The notes beneath the pieces are model-generated. The model searched no databases. It was not told the origin of the DNA and saw only the letters and a program-made list of their open reading frames with translations. DNA of 41,064 bases from positions 1 to 41,064 of the forward strand of contig PAKT01000065.1 in the NCBI GenBank assembly GCA_002710725.1. The letters are read 5' to 3'. Both the position numbers and the translations under genes were made by a program. This DNA is from Spongiibacteraceae bacterium (GTDB lineage: Bacteria > Pseudomonadota > Gammaproteobacteria > Pseudomonadales > Spongiibacteraceae). Of the stretch, positions 8,126 to 15,089 are shown one piece after another (positions within the stretch are counted from its first letter, which is position 1; every line of letters starts with the position of its first letter).

Positions 8126-8803
8126 ATGAGCAAAGTAGTGGTTTTCAGTGGCGCCGGCATCAGCGCCGAAAGCGGCTTGCCGACCTTTCGCGACAACGGC
8201 GGCCTGTGGCACAACCATTCGGTATACGACGTGGCGACGCCAGAAGCCTGGGCGCGCGACCCGCAGCTGGTGCTCGACTTTTACAACGCGCGGCGACAGG
8301 GCCTGCGCGAGGTTAAACCGAATGCAGCGCACTGCGCGCTGGCCGAACTCGAGCGGCACTGCGAGGTGGTGGTCGTAACCCAGAATGTGGACGATCTGCA
8401 CGAGCGCGCCGGTTCCAGCCGGGTGATTCATTTGCACGGTGAGCTGACCAAGGCCCGCTCATCGGAGCGAGAATCATTGGTCTATGATCTGGGCGAGCGC
8501 GATATTGCCCTGGGTGATGTCTGCGAGCTGGGTTCGCAGCTCCGCCCCCATGTGGTGTGGTTTGGGGAGATGGTGCACAACACCGACGAAGTCTGCGCCG
8601 CCATTGCCAGTGCGGACAAGCTGCTGGTGGTGGGCACCTCGCTCTCGGTATATCCGGCAGCGGGCTTTATAGAGTTGGCGCCTCCCGGCGCCGAGCGAGT
8701 TGTCGTGGCGCCGGAACTGGAGCGCGTGCCGGCGGGCTTTGAATGGCAGCGCGGCAGTGCTACAGAGTTTGTACCGCTTTTGTGCAACCGCTGGTCTCGG
8801 TAG
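8126..8803 (+). CDS. cobB: SIR2-family NAD-dependent protein deacylase (CobB-like) lacking the zinc tetrad
   Basis: A 225-residue sirtuin that removes acyl groups from lysines using NAD+. The NAD-binding segments GAGISAESGLPTFRDNGGLW and TQNVDDLHERAG and the catalytic His in HLHGEL are present. FYNARRQG supplies the Tyr-x-x-Arg pair that in CobB/SIRT5 favours succinyl and malonyl substrates. The small domain lacks the usual two Cys pairs: between LTKARSS and LRPHVVWFGEM only one cysteine remains (GDVCELGSQ). It therefore belongs to the zinc-independent branch, unless another metal site forms. VVGTSLSVYPAAGF closes the Rossmann domain. The symbol is given by family, not proven orthology. It lies 15 bases after the LLM gene. 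Confidence 0.88.
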   Translation: MSKVVVFSGAGISAESGLPTFRDNGGLWHNHSVYDVATPEAWARDPQLVLDFYNARRQGLREVKPNAAHCALAELERHCEVVVVTQNVDDLHERAGSSRVIHLHGELTKARSSERESLVYDLGERDIALGDVCELGSQLRPHVVWFGEMVHNTDEVCAAIASADKLLVVGTSLSVYPAAGFIELAPPGAERVVVAPELERVPAGFEWQRGSATEFVPLLCNRWSR

Positions 8804-8891
8804 TGGCCGGTTCTCAGGAGCTGGTTTGAGGCCCCTTTCACAGCCCACGACTTTTTCATCATCCAATCGCTGTCTTCCTTCGTAGCACGAT

Positions 8892-8909
8892 ATGGCGCAT
8901 TGGCGCCAT
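8892..8909 (+). other. Stem-loop in the leader of the outer-membrane barrel gene
   Basis: ATGGCGC (8892-8898), loop ATTG, GCGCCAT (8903-8909), a perfect 7-bp stem 33 bases before the OMP start. It may terminate the upstream sirtuin transcript or structure the leader of the OMP message. There is no T-run, so I do not call it a terminator. Confidence 0.4.
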
Positions 8910-8941
8910 TCCATTCACAGATTGCGCAAGGAAGAGTCTCT

Positions 8942-9721
8942 ATGAATAAACAACTCCCTCTTTTTGGAGCGCTGGTGCTGGCCAGTTCTTCGGTTCTGGC
9001 TCATCAGCAGTGGCAGGGTTACTACCTCGGTGCGAGCGCGGGTTTTGGTTTTAACCCCGCTGACAACGGCGAGCTGGAGTTCCGCCGGGTTGATGGCAGC
9101 GACAACAGTCAGGCGATCGAGAATGCCTTTGGCGACAATTTCGAGGGCAAATTCAATGCCGGGTCGCTGATTGGTCTGCAGGCGGGCTACGACTTTCAGA
9201 ATGGGCGCTATGTCTATGGTGTTGAGCTGTCGGTGAGCGCCGCCGACCTGTCTCAGGAGCAGAATGCGTTCTCTGCGACTCCCGCAACCTACATCGAGCG
9301 CCGCGAAGTGGATGTGCTTACCACCTTGACCGGCCGGCTTGGTTTTGCGAGTGAGCACGCCTTCCTGCCCTATATCAAGGCCGGGCTTGCCTATGGCGAT
9401 GTGGACTACAGCTGGGAGGGAAACTCCGGTGCCTTTCGCGGCGAAGCCGACGATGATGATGGCAGTGGGCTGGGTTATACCGTGGGCATTGGTATGGAAG
9501 TGCGGCTGGAAAAGAACCTGACCCTGTCGTTTGAGTATCAGTACGTGGACCTCGGTGACGCCGACTTCGCGACCAACTTCAGCGGTGAGCAGAGTATTGG
9601 CGGCAGCAACGGTGCGTTCAATGCCTTTGGTGATGCAGCTTCAGGCGGCACCAATGCCGAGGGTAGTGACGACGATTTTGACTTTCAGGTGGTGCACACC
9701 CAGTTGAAGTATCGCTTTTAG
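8942..9721 (+). CDS. Outer-membrane beta-barrel protein (OmpA/Opa-like barrel)
   Basis: A 259-residue exported protein with signal peptide MNKQLPLFGALVLASSSVLA. The start ATG at 8942 follows AAGGAAGAG and is preferred over an upstream in-frame ATG at 8900. The mature part begins with WQGYYLGASAGFGF, a classic first barrel strand, and continues with alternating aromatic/hydrophobic strands such as ATYIERREVDVLTTLTGRLGFAS, LPYIKAGLAYGDVDYSW, YTVGIGMEVRLEKNLTLSFEYQYVDLGD. It ends ...VVHTQLKYRF, the C-terminal Phe signature recognised by the BAM complex. An acidic loop (EADDDDGSG) and a Gly/Asn-rich loop near the end are probably surface exposed. The function (adhesin, porin or structural) is not deducible. 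Confidence 0.85.
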   Translation: MNKQLPLFGALVLASSSVLAHQQWQGYYLGASAGFGFNPADNGELEFRRVDGSDNSQAIENAFGDNFEGKFNAGSLIGLQAGYDFQNGRYVYGVELSVSAADLSQEQNAFSATPATYIERREVDVLTTLTGRLGFASEHAFLPYIKAGLAYGDVDYSWEGNSGAFRGEADDDDGSGLGYTVGIGMEVRLEKNLTLSFEYQYVDLGDADFATNFSGEQSIGGSNGAFNAFGDAASGGTNAEGSDDDFDFQVVHTQLKYRF

Positions 9722-9743
9722 TTTAGTTGCCTAAGTCCAGCGC

Positions 9744-9830
9744 CCCTCACCCTAACCCTCTCCCAATGGGAGAGGGAATCCACCGCTAGTTTGTGCCCCC
9801 TCTCCCTCTGGGAGAGGGCTGGGGTGAGGG
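9744..9830. repeat. Palindromic GC-rich intergenic repeat, copy A
   Basis: The element opens with CCCTCACCCTAACCCTCTCC and closes with the near-complement ending GGGTGAGGG, giving terminal inverted repeats of about 21 bases with two mismatches. Each arm is itself a hairpin: CCCTCTCCC-AAT-GGGAGAGGG (9756-9776) and CCCTCTCCC-TCT-GGGAGAGGG (9798-9818). It lies between convergent genes, 22 bases after the OMP stop and 8 bases beyond the SDR stop. The shape is that of a REP/BIME or small MITE-like element. Copies B and C are listed separately. Confidence 0.85.
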
Positions 9831-9838
9831 TGTGCCCT

Positions 9839-10609
9839 TTACACATAACGCACAGCGCCACCATCGACCCGGATATTCTGGCCATTGATAAACCCGGCGC
9901 GCTCACTGCACAGAAACGCCACCAGTTCCGCCACTTCTTCACGCGTCGCCAGACGCTCGCAGGCATTGGGAAATTCGGTTTCCACAATCTTGCGCTCAAT
10001 CTCAGCCCAGTCGTCACCCCAGCCCTTTTTCTCTGCTTTCAGGCGAAAGCCGGCCTCCAGTTCCGGCGTACGAATATAGCCCGGTGACACGGTGTTGACC
10101 GTAATACCGCTGCCGCTGAGTTCTTTGGTCAGGCTGACGCCGAGTGTGGCAAGAGCGCCCTTGGCGGCGTAGTAGTGGGGCATGATGCTGTTTGGCTGGT
10201 GACTGCCGATGGTGCCGAGATTGACGATGCGCCCCCAGCCCTCCTGTTTCATCCCGGGTATCACGGCTTCGCAAAGGCGGGCAACCGACAGGACGTTCTT
10301 CTGGTACATGTCGAGCCAGTCTGCTTCAGAGCTTTTTCCCCACCGGCCGGCACTGGCTGTGCCGTAGTTGTTGACCAGAATATGAACATGAGCATTCATT
10401 GCCTCGAGTTGTTCTACAAGCTGCGTGCAACCCGCGGTGGTGGCAATATCACCCCACACGCTCGGACCTTTGCCGGTGATGTCCTCTTCCTTCAGACCGT
10501 GCCAGATCACCTCAACACCTTCGGCTGCCAGGGTGTTGGCAATGATTTCGCCGGTGCCGCGGTGGCTGCCGGTGACCAGTGCTGTTTTTCCAGCTATTCC
10601 AAGATCCAT
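9839..10609 (-). CDS. Short-chain dehydrogenase/reductase (SDR)
   Basis: A 256-residue classical SDR. The N-terminal cofactor loop is TGSHRGTGEII; the usual TGxxxGxG reads T-G-S-H-R-G-T-G. NNYGTAS stands in for the NNAG motif. The catalytic segment is GTIGSHQPN ... YYAAKGALA with the YxxxK pair. PGYIRTPE follows and the C-terminus reads FINGQNIRVDGG, typical of the family. The start at 10609 has AGGAAG seven bases upstream and gives a standard N-terminus (MDLGIAGKTALVTGS); the frame is open to 10678. The substrate is unknown. It is divergent from the Nudix gene across 104 bases. Confidence 0.9.
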   Translation of the reverse strand: MDLGIAGKTALVTGSHRGTGEIIANTLAAEGVEVIWHGLKEEDITGKGPSVWGDIATTAGCTQLVEQLEAMNAHVHILVNNYGTASAGRWGKSSEADWLDMYQKNVLSVARLCEAVIPGMKQEGWGRIVNLGTIGSHQPNSIMPHYYAAKGALATLGVSLTKELSGSGITVNTVSPGYIRTPELEAGFRLKAEKKGWGDDWAEIERKIVETEFPNACERLATREEVAELVAFLCSERAGFINGQNIRVDGGAVRYV

Positions 10610-10713
10610 AAATACTTCCTGTTTTGTTCGGGGCGCAATGGAAAACGAAAATAGTCTCATGATCCTGCTCTGTGGCAAAATTACCGGCTACGCATAGAAC
10701 ATAAGAGGTCTCC

Positions 10714-11196
10714 ATGAATTACTGCCCCCAATGTGCCAGCCCGATGGGTGAAGTCCTGATCAACAATGAAATCCGCAAGGGCTGCCCCGACAGTGCCTGT
10801 GGCTTTGTGTTGTGGAACAATCCAACGCCGGTGGTGGCGATGATTGTAGAAGTCGAGGGCGGTGTTGTGCTGGCTCACAACGTGAACTGGCCGAAAAGTT
10901 TCTATTCGATCATTACCGGCTTTCTGGAGGCGGGTGAAGACCCCCTGGAATGTGCCAAGCGCGAGACCATGGAAGAGCTCAATCTGCACACGCTGGAATC
11001 TTCACTGGTGGGTGTCTACGCTTTTCCCCAGCAAAATCAGGTAATTATTGCCTACCACATCAAGGCGGCCGGGGAAGTGAAGCTGAATCACGAGCTGGAT
11101 GACTACAAGATTGTGCCGGTCAACGAATTGAAAGGCTGGGATATGGGCACGGGGCTTGCCATTAACGACTGGCTGGCAGCTCAGCGGGCATCCTGA
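10714..11196 (+). CDS. Nudix hydrolase with N-terminal zinc ribbon
   Basis: A 160-residue protein. Residues 1-30 form a zinc ribbon (CPQC ... CPDSAC), as in NudC-like and other nucleotide-processing Nudix proteins. The Nudix box is GFLEAGEDPLECAKRETMEE: G-x5-E-x7-RE-x2-EE is intact, but the usual glycine near the end is Asn (ELNL). It hydrolyses nucleoside diphosphates linked to another moiety. It is shorter than NudC (about 260 residues) and lacks the NudC N-terminal domain, so NADH/NAD-cap hydrolysis is not implied. AAGAGG lies upstream of the start. Its last 16 bases overlap the 3' end of the convergent MFS gene. Confidence 0.88.
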   Translation: MNYCPQCASPMGEVLINNEIRKGCPDSACGFVLWNNPTPVVAMIVEVEGGVVLAHNVNWPKSFYSIITGFLEAGEDPLECAKRETMEELNLHTLESSLVGVYAFPQQNQVIIAYHIKAAGEVKLNHELDDYKIVPVNELKGWDMGTGLAINDWLAAQRAS

Positions 11197-12527
11197 TCAG
11201 CGCTTGCGGGCGCTTCTTCAGCCTGGGAATCGCCCTCTTCGTTTTCGTTCTCCTTTGGATCAAAAAATAGATCGTCCAAGGTCCTGTCGTCTTCATCGTA
11301 GTCCTCGTTGCGAGGGTCGATCTCGGCCATAACCGGAAAGACATCGGGCGACACCGCAACAAAGTCTTCCTGCTCTTCCGGTGATATGGCGGGAACGCGC
11401 TGCATATCGCGCAGAATAAGAATCAGCAGCACTCCAAGCAGCAAACTATTGGCGAGGAAGAAACCGTTTGCACCGACTGCATCCATGATGCTGGCGTTGA
11501 GCAATGGGCCGACCAGATTACCGATACCGTAGGCGGTAAGCAGGGTGGCACTGGCAGCCACAATCTGGTTCTGGGTCATTCGATCGTTGGTAATGGCGAC
11601 GGCGATAGAGTAGATCGAGGCGGATAGCCCGAAGAAGACGGCGGTAAATGCACAGATCCACAGGAAGCTGAGGTTGCCCAGCAAAAATATGACAGCCCCC
11701 GCGAGGCTGGAGATCAGGGTGACAACCAGCATGACCCGAGCCCGATCATGTCGGTCACAGAAGTAGCCGATAGGGCCCGCAATAATCATGGCTGAGAAAA
11801 TTGCGACAGACATGAATACCGAGATCTGTCCGACATCAAGCCCGGTGCTGGTGGCGTACACGGGCGCCATCGCGTAGAAGCCGCTCATAATCACGCCGTT
11901 GAGGAGAGAAGCGATAACGCCCAGGGGCGCTTCCCGGTACACCTCCAGCATGGGCAGAGCCTCAACAGCCTCGATATTCGGGGAGTGCATATGGCTCATG
12001 GCGAGGGGGATCAACGAGCCGACCAGTAGGATCGCTGCCAGGCTGAAGGGGATTGCGGACTCAGGAGGTGCAACCTGCAGCAGTAACTGACCGCCGGCAA
12101 CGGCAGAATAGAAAAAGATCTGGTACATGGAGAACAATCGCGCCCGGTTGCCCGCGGTTGCGACGCAACTGAACCAGCTTTCTACAGTGATAATCAGACC
12201 GGCTGCCGCAACGCCACTGGCAAAGCGCATTACCCCCCACAGCCACATCGATTCGGACATCGGATAGACCAGCGCCGCGATGGCGGCAGCCGCTGAAAAT
12301 ACGGCGAAGGCACGAATATGGCCCACGCGCTGAATGATACCCGGGCAAATCCGGGAGCCGATGACAAAACCCAGCGCAAAGAAAAACAACACGATGCCAA
12401 TGGTCATCGGTTCTATGCCACTGAGACTCATGCGGACGCCAAGCAGTGAATTTACAAACGCATTACCGCTGGCGAAAAGGACAACGCTGATAATCAGGGC
12501 TGATAGGGCAACTACAATCTGGGTCAT
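11181..12527 (-). CDS. MFS transporter of the YcaD/UMF2 type with acidic cytoplasmic tail
   Basis: A 448-residue protein with about 12 membrane segments, beginning MTQIVVALSALIISVVLF. MFS features include an N-half RFASGVAAAGLIITVESWF, typical of the YcaD-like subgroup (sugar/drug-like carriers of unknown substrate). The loop GYFCDRHDRARV follows the second-half equivalent of motif A. The last 75 residues form an unusually acidic tail (DPRNEDYDEDDRTLDDLFF ... NENEEGDSQAEE) that should be cytoplasmic and could bind a partner or sense ions. Its start codon overlaps the stop of the P-loop kinase gene by 4 bases, so the two are translationally coupled. Confidence 0.88.
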   Translation of the reverse strand: MTQIVVALSALIISVVLFASGNAFVNSLLGVRMSLSGIEPMTIGIVLFFFALGFVIGSRICPGIIQRVGHIRAFAVFSAAAAIAALVYPMSESMWLWGVMRFASGVAAAGLIITVESWFSCVATAGNRARLFSMYQIFFYSAVAGGQLLLQVAPPESAIPFSLAAILLVGSLIPLAMSHMHSPNIEAVEALPMLEVYREAPLGVIASLLNGVIMSGFYAMAPVYATSTGLDVGQISVFMSVAIFSAMIIAGPIGYFCDRHDRARVMLVVTLISSLAGAVIFLLGNLSFLWICAFTAVFFGLSASIYSIAVAITNDRMTQNQIVAASATLLTAYGIGNLVGPLLNASIMDAVGANGFFLANSLLLGVLLILILRDMQRVPAISPEEQEDFVAVSPDVFPVMAEIDPRNEDYDEDDRTLDDLFFDPKENENEEGDSQAEEAPASADQDAR

Positions 12528-13399
12528 GAATACTGGGCGCGGTCTATTCCGTGTTGATGATTAAGCTCAAGGATAACATCGGCGTGTGAGGGCAGGGTTA
12601 TCAGGTTGGCTTCAGTCAGGCGCTGATAGTGCTGGATAAAGCGTGCAATCTCTTCGGCGCTCATGACGCCGCTGCCATCGGGCCTGAGAGCGGCGAGTTT
12701 CTGTTCCTGCTCCAGCCGCCAACGATAAACACAGCTGAAATCCGGGGCTTTCAGCATCACCATTGTATGCAATCGCTCGAAGAGTTGCTGGTAATTTTTC
12801 AGACTGTCGTTTACGAATTGCCGCCAGCGACCGTCGCTGTCCTCGTTTTCTTCCAGTGCATTGATGGGGGTAGTCAGCTCATTCGCGCTTTGAGGTCTGG
12901 AGCCGACACACCAGCCTTCCAGAATGACCATATCGACAGGGCCATCAATTGTGGGCCACTGTGACTGCGGTGCGCGGTCATCACAGCTTTTATCGAAGCG
13001 TGGAAGTTGGATGGTATCGCCGGGGCTGAGGCTTAATAAGCTGTCTACTGTTTGTAGCGCCAGCGCCAGATCGTGGGTGCCGGGCACGCCCCGAGTTTGC
13101 AGCAACGGGTGAACGCTGTGCGCCAGCTGCTTTCTTTCGCGGCGGGTGAGATAGAAGTCGTCGATCGACAGCACTGCGACCCTGCGCCCGCGCATTGCCT
13201 GAACGGCCGCAATAAAGTCCGCGAGAGTGGATTTGCCGGATCCCTGGCAGCCGTTAATGCCGATAAACAGCGGGTTCTCAATTTTTTTGTCGAGCCAGTC
13301 TATCAGGGGGAGATAGACGTCCCGGGCGATATCGCGAAAGGAGTCCGGCAGTCTGTGGTGGCGGATAAAGGCCCGGAGCGTGTCCTCTGTGTTCGACAA
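12524..13399 (-). CDS. P-loop kinase, D-glycerate 3-kinase (GLYK)-like
   Basis: A 291-residue kinase with P-loop GINGCQGSGKSTLADF near residue 48. The SIDDFYLTRRERKQLA segment and HPLLQTRGVPGTHD are hallmarks of the plant/yeast-type glycerate kinase family (GLYK, yeast YGR205W), which phosphorylates D-glycerate to 3-phosphoglycerate. ILEGWCVGSRP is the next conserved block, and the C-terminus has FIQHYQRLTEAN. The substrate is inferred from family resemblance only. The MFS carrier overlaps it by 4 bases downstream, so an uptake-plus-phosphorylation pair is possible but unproven. The start at 13399 is the first ATG of the frame. Confidence 0.82.
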   Translation of the reverse strand: MSNTEDTLRAFIRHHRLPDSFRDIARDVYLPLIDWLDKKIENPLFIGINGCQGSGKSTLADFIAAVQAMRGRRVAVLSIDDFYLTRRERKQLAHSVHPLLQTRGVPGTHDLALALQTVDSLLSLSPGDTIQLPRFDKSCDDRAPQSQWPTIDGPVDMVILEGWCVGSRPQSANELTTPINALEENEDSDGRWRQFVNDSLKNYQQLFERLHTMVMLKAPDFSCVYRWRLEQEQKLAALRPDGSGVMSAEEIARFIQHYQRLTEANLITLPSHADVILELNHQHGIDRAQYS

Positions 13400-13410
13400 G
13401 TCAGGATTCC

Positions 13411-13842
13411 TTACTTGCCAAACAGCTCTCGGTCGTTATCGCTGGCCGCTTCACGGCATTCGCCGGTGACGGTGGATTGACGAAAGCCGATGGCCTTTTC
13501 AACGACCACGTACCCTTCGCGGCAGTAGCCCGTGTTATCGAGCTTTTTCTCAAGCAAGGCCATCACCCGGGCTTCGATAGCGGCTTTTTCGTCGTCAGCG
13601 GAATAGGCAGACATCTCCGGCGGCTCGTTCATATCCGTGGGCTCGTTGGCGTCAAAGACCAGCGTGGGTTTTACACTGCCGTCAGAGGGCGAATCGAGGC
13701 GATAGTCGAACAGCTTGCTGCCGTTCTCGAGTATGCGTGGGCTAAAGGTTTCGGTCTCGTTGTTCTGGAGCTGTGCGCCGCTGCAGGCCGCCAAAAGAAA
13801 GCAGAGCAGGCTCGTGCCGGTGAGCTTGGTGTACTGCATCAT
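13411..13842 (-). CDS. Small lipoprotein, paralogue of the upstream neighbour
   Basis: A protein of 143 residues with lipoprotein signal MMQYTKLTGTSLLCFLLAAC-S (lipobox LAAC). The ATG at 13842 is preceded by AAGGAGG at good spacing; the frame runs further upstream without support. The mature part shows FSPRILENGSKLFDYRL, NTGYCREGYVVVE and TGECREAASDNDRELFGK. The same layout occurs in the adjacent lipoprotein (FTPQILDNGTKMFRYEF, NGYCREGYYTL, RGECKEAATAEDRERFGK), so the two arose by tandem duplication. The two Cys in YCREGY and GECREA/GECKEA are conserved and may form a disulphide. I do not recognise a function. Confidence 0.85.
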   Translation of the reverse strand: MMQYTKLTGTSLLCFLLAACSGAQLQNNETETFSPRILENGSKLFDYRLDSPSDGSVKPTLVFDANEPTDMNEPPEMSAYSADDEKAAIEARVMALLEKKLDNTGYCREGYVVVEKAIGFRQSTVTGECREAASDNDRELFGK

Positions 13843-13856
13843 GAAACCCTCCTTGA

Positions 13857-14276
13857 TCACTGAGTGGGCGAACTTTTGCCAAAGCGCTCGCGGTCTTCTG
13901 CTGTGGCGGCTTCCTTGCACTCGCCGCGCAGGCTACCGTTGCCGTAGCTGATAAGCGTGTCGAGTGTGTAATAGCCTTCGCGGCAGTAACCGTTTTCTTC
14001 CAGCAGGCGGGGCACCGCAAACTGCAGGTGGCGCTGGTTTTTTTTGCGCAGCTCTTCGGCTGAGTATATGTCGCGACCGTCACTGAAGCCGCCAGACTGG
14101 TCGTAGGCAAAAACAGGGCGCAATTTATCGCCACGGGAGAATTCATAGCGAAACATTTTTGTGCCGTTGTCGAGAATCTGCGGCGTAAACTGTTCCGTGA
14201 TACCGGTAGCAGGCGGAGTGCTCGAGCAGGCCTGCAGTAACAGACCGAGGCCTACAATAAAAAACGAATGTCGCAA
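13857..14276 (-). CDS. Small lipoprotein, paralogue of the downstream neighbour
   Basis: About 139 residues from a TTG at 14276 (RHSFFIVGLGLLLQAC-SS, lipobox LQAC). I chose this start because GAGG lies five bases upstream and the peptide is a compact lipoprotein signal. Another TTG at 14294 is in frame and would overlap the Tag-like gene by 8 bases. The mature protein has the same conserved blocks as its neighbour, including the YCREGY and GECKEA cysteines and the C-terminal DRERFGK. It differs mainly in the central linker. Both genes are on the minus strand, 14 bases apart, and presumably co-transcribed after the Tag-like gene. Function unknown. Confidence 0.8.
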   Translation of the reverse strand: MRHSFFIVGLGLLLQACSSTPPATGITEQFTPQILDNGTKMFRYEFSRGDKLRPVFAYDQSGGFSDGRDIYSAEELRKKNQRHLQFAVPRLLEENGYCREGYYTLDTLISYGNGSLRGECKEAATAEDRERFGKSSPTQ

Positions 14277-14286
14277 ACCCGCCTCG

Positions 14287-14961
14287 CTAACCAATAGATA
14301 GGGCCAGCATACGGCTTAGCTGACACAACTGCCAGCCGCTTTCCGCGCGCATTTCGTTAAAGGCTTCCTGTACCTTGCGCAGATCGCGCTGGGAGCTGGG
14401 ATTGTCTTTGTCGATGATGCCGTTGAGTTTCAGTGCCGCGCACACGTCGCGGCTGAGAATGAAAGTGTCTTTGCCCATAAAGCGCAGAAAATACTGGCCG
14501 CTGTTGCCGCCCAGACGTGAGCCGTGTTTTTTCAGGTAGAGCCACAAACCGGTGATGTCATCCTCCGGCCACTGGGCCAGAAATTTGCCGACGCCGCCGT
14601 ATTCCCGTTGTAAGTCGAGCACCAGCAGGGCGTTATCCTGCACAGCCTTCACCTTGTTCAGGTTGCGGATGATGCGGGTGTCGCTGGCCATGTCTTCTAT
14701 TTGTTCGGGCGAACGTGATGCCACCCAGATAGGCAGAAAGTTATTGAAGACCTCTTCAAAGCCGTCCCACTTGTTCTGCACCACGCGCCAGACAAAACCG
14801 GCCCGAAAGATGCAGGCCGCCATTTCGGCCAGGTAGCGATCATCGCCGATTTTGCGCAGCTGGGCCGCGGTTTTGGCCTTGGGCAGCTGTTCCTGCAGGG
14901 CTTTAACGCCGCCCTGATGGTCGAGGGCGCGTTGCTGGCAGCGTTTGAAGAGCGAGGTCAT
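14287..14961 (-). CDS. DNA-3-methyladenine glycosylase I (Tag)-like protein
   Basis: A 224-residue protein of the helix-hairpin-helix glycosylase group. The segment WRVVQNKWDGFEEVFNNF matches the Tag core, followed by IEDMASDTRIIRNLNKVKAV and LKKHGSRLGGNSGQYFLRF. It would remove alkylated adenine from DNA in the cytoplasm. It diverges from E. coli Tag: the zinc-liganding Cys/His near the N-terminus are not evident (MTSLFKRCQQRALDHQGG), so this belongs to a Tag-related branch whose activity is not proven. The ATG at 14961 is preferred over upstream in-frame codons to 15033, which encode low-quality sequence. Confidence 0.75.
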   Translation of the reverse strand: MTSLFKRCQQRALDHQGGVKALQEQLPKAKTAAQLRKIGDDRYLAEMAACIFRAGFVWRVVQNKWDGFEEVFNNFLPIWVASRSPEQIEDMASDTRIIRNLNKVKAVQDNALLVLDLQREYGGVGKFLAQWPEDDITGLWLYLKKHGSRLGGNSGQYFLRFMGKDTFILSRDVCAALKLNGIIDKDNPSSQRDLRKVQEAFNEMRAESGWQLCQLSRMLALSIG

Positions 14962-15027
14962 GAGAAGGTTCCGAAAGAGCGCGAAGGGCGAGAATAGCGG
15001 GGCCGCCAGGGGCCGGCAAGAGCCTGC

Positions 15028-15056
15028 TTGCATAACAGGTATGCATTCTTTATATT
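15028..15056 (+). promoter_or_regulatory. Sigma-70 promoter of the acyl-CoA mutase cluster
   Basis: TTGCAT (15028-15033), 17-base spacer, TATATT (15051-15056). The match to consensus is the best on the plus strand between 14.9 and 15.1 kb. The expected start of transcription is near 15063, about 27 bases before the mutase ATG. Two palindromes overlie it (see next entries), so it is probably repressible. Confidence 0.6.
15029..15045. promoter_or_regulatory. Palindrome TGCATAACAGGTATGCA overlapping the -35 region
   Basis: TGCATA-ACAGG-TATGCA is a perfect 6+6 inverted repeat covering the -35 hexamer and half the spacer. Its size and position suit a dimeric winged-helix or TetR-type repressor. 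The regulator encoded at 19641 is a candidate binder, by inference only. Confidence 0.45.
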
Positions 15057-15062
15057 AAAGAA
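15046..15062. promoter_or_regulatory. Palindrome TTCTTTATATTAAAGAA overlapping the -10 region
   Basis: A perfect 7+7 inverted repeat with a 3-base centre, covering the -10 hexamer and the expected transcription start. A/T-rich palindromes of this length are typical MarR operators. It directly abuts the first palindrome, so two dimers or one two-headed regulator could bind side by side. Confidence 0.5.
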
Positions 15063-15089
15063 GGTTTACTATATAGCGGCAGGTGTGTC

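Noticed and set aside
7232-8437. A 401-residue minus-strand frame opposite the LLM and sirtuin genes
   Set aside because: The plus-strand genes carry family motifs and ribosome sites. The antisense frame is low in motif content and rich in shadow residues.
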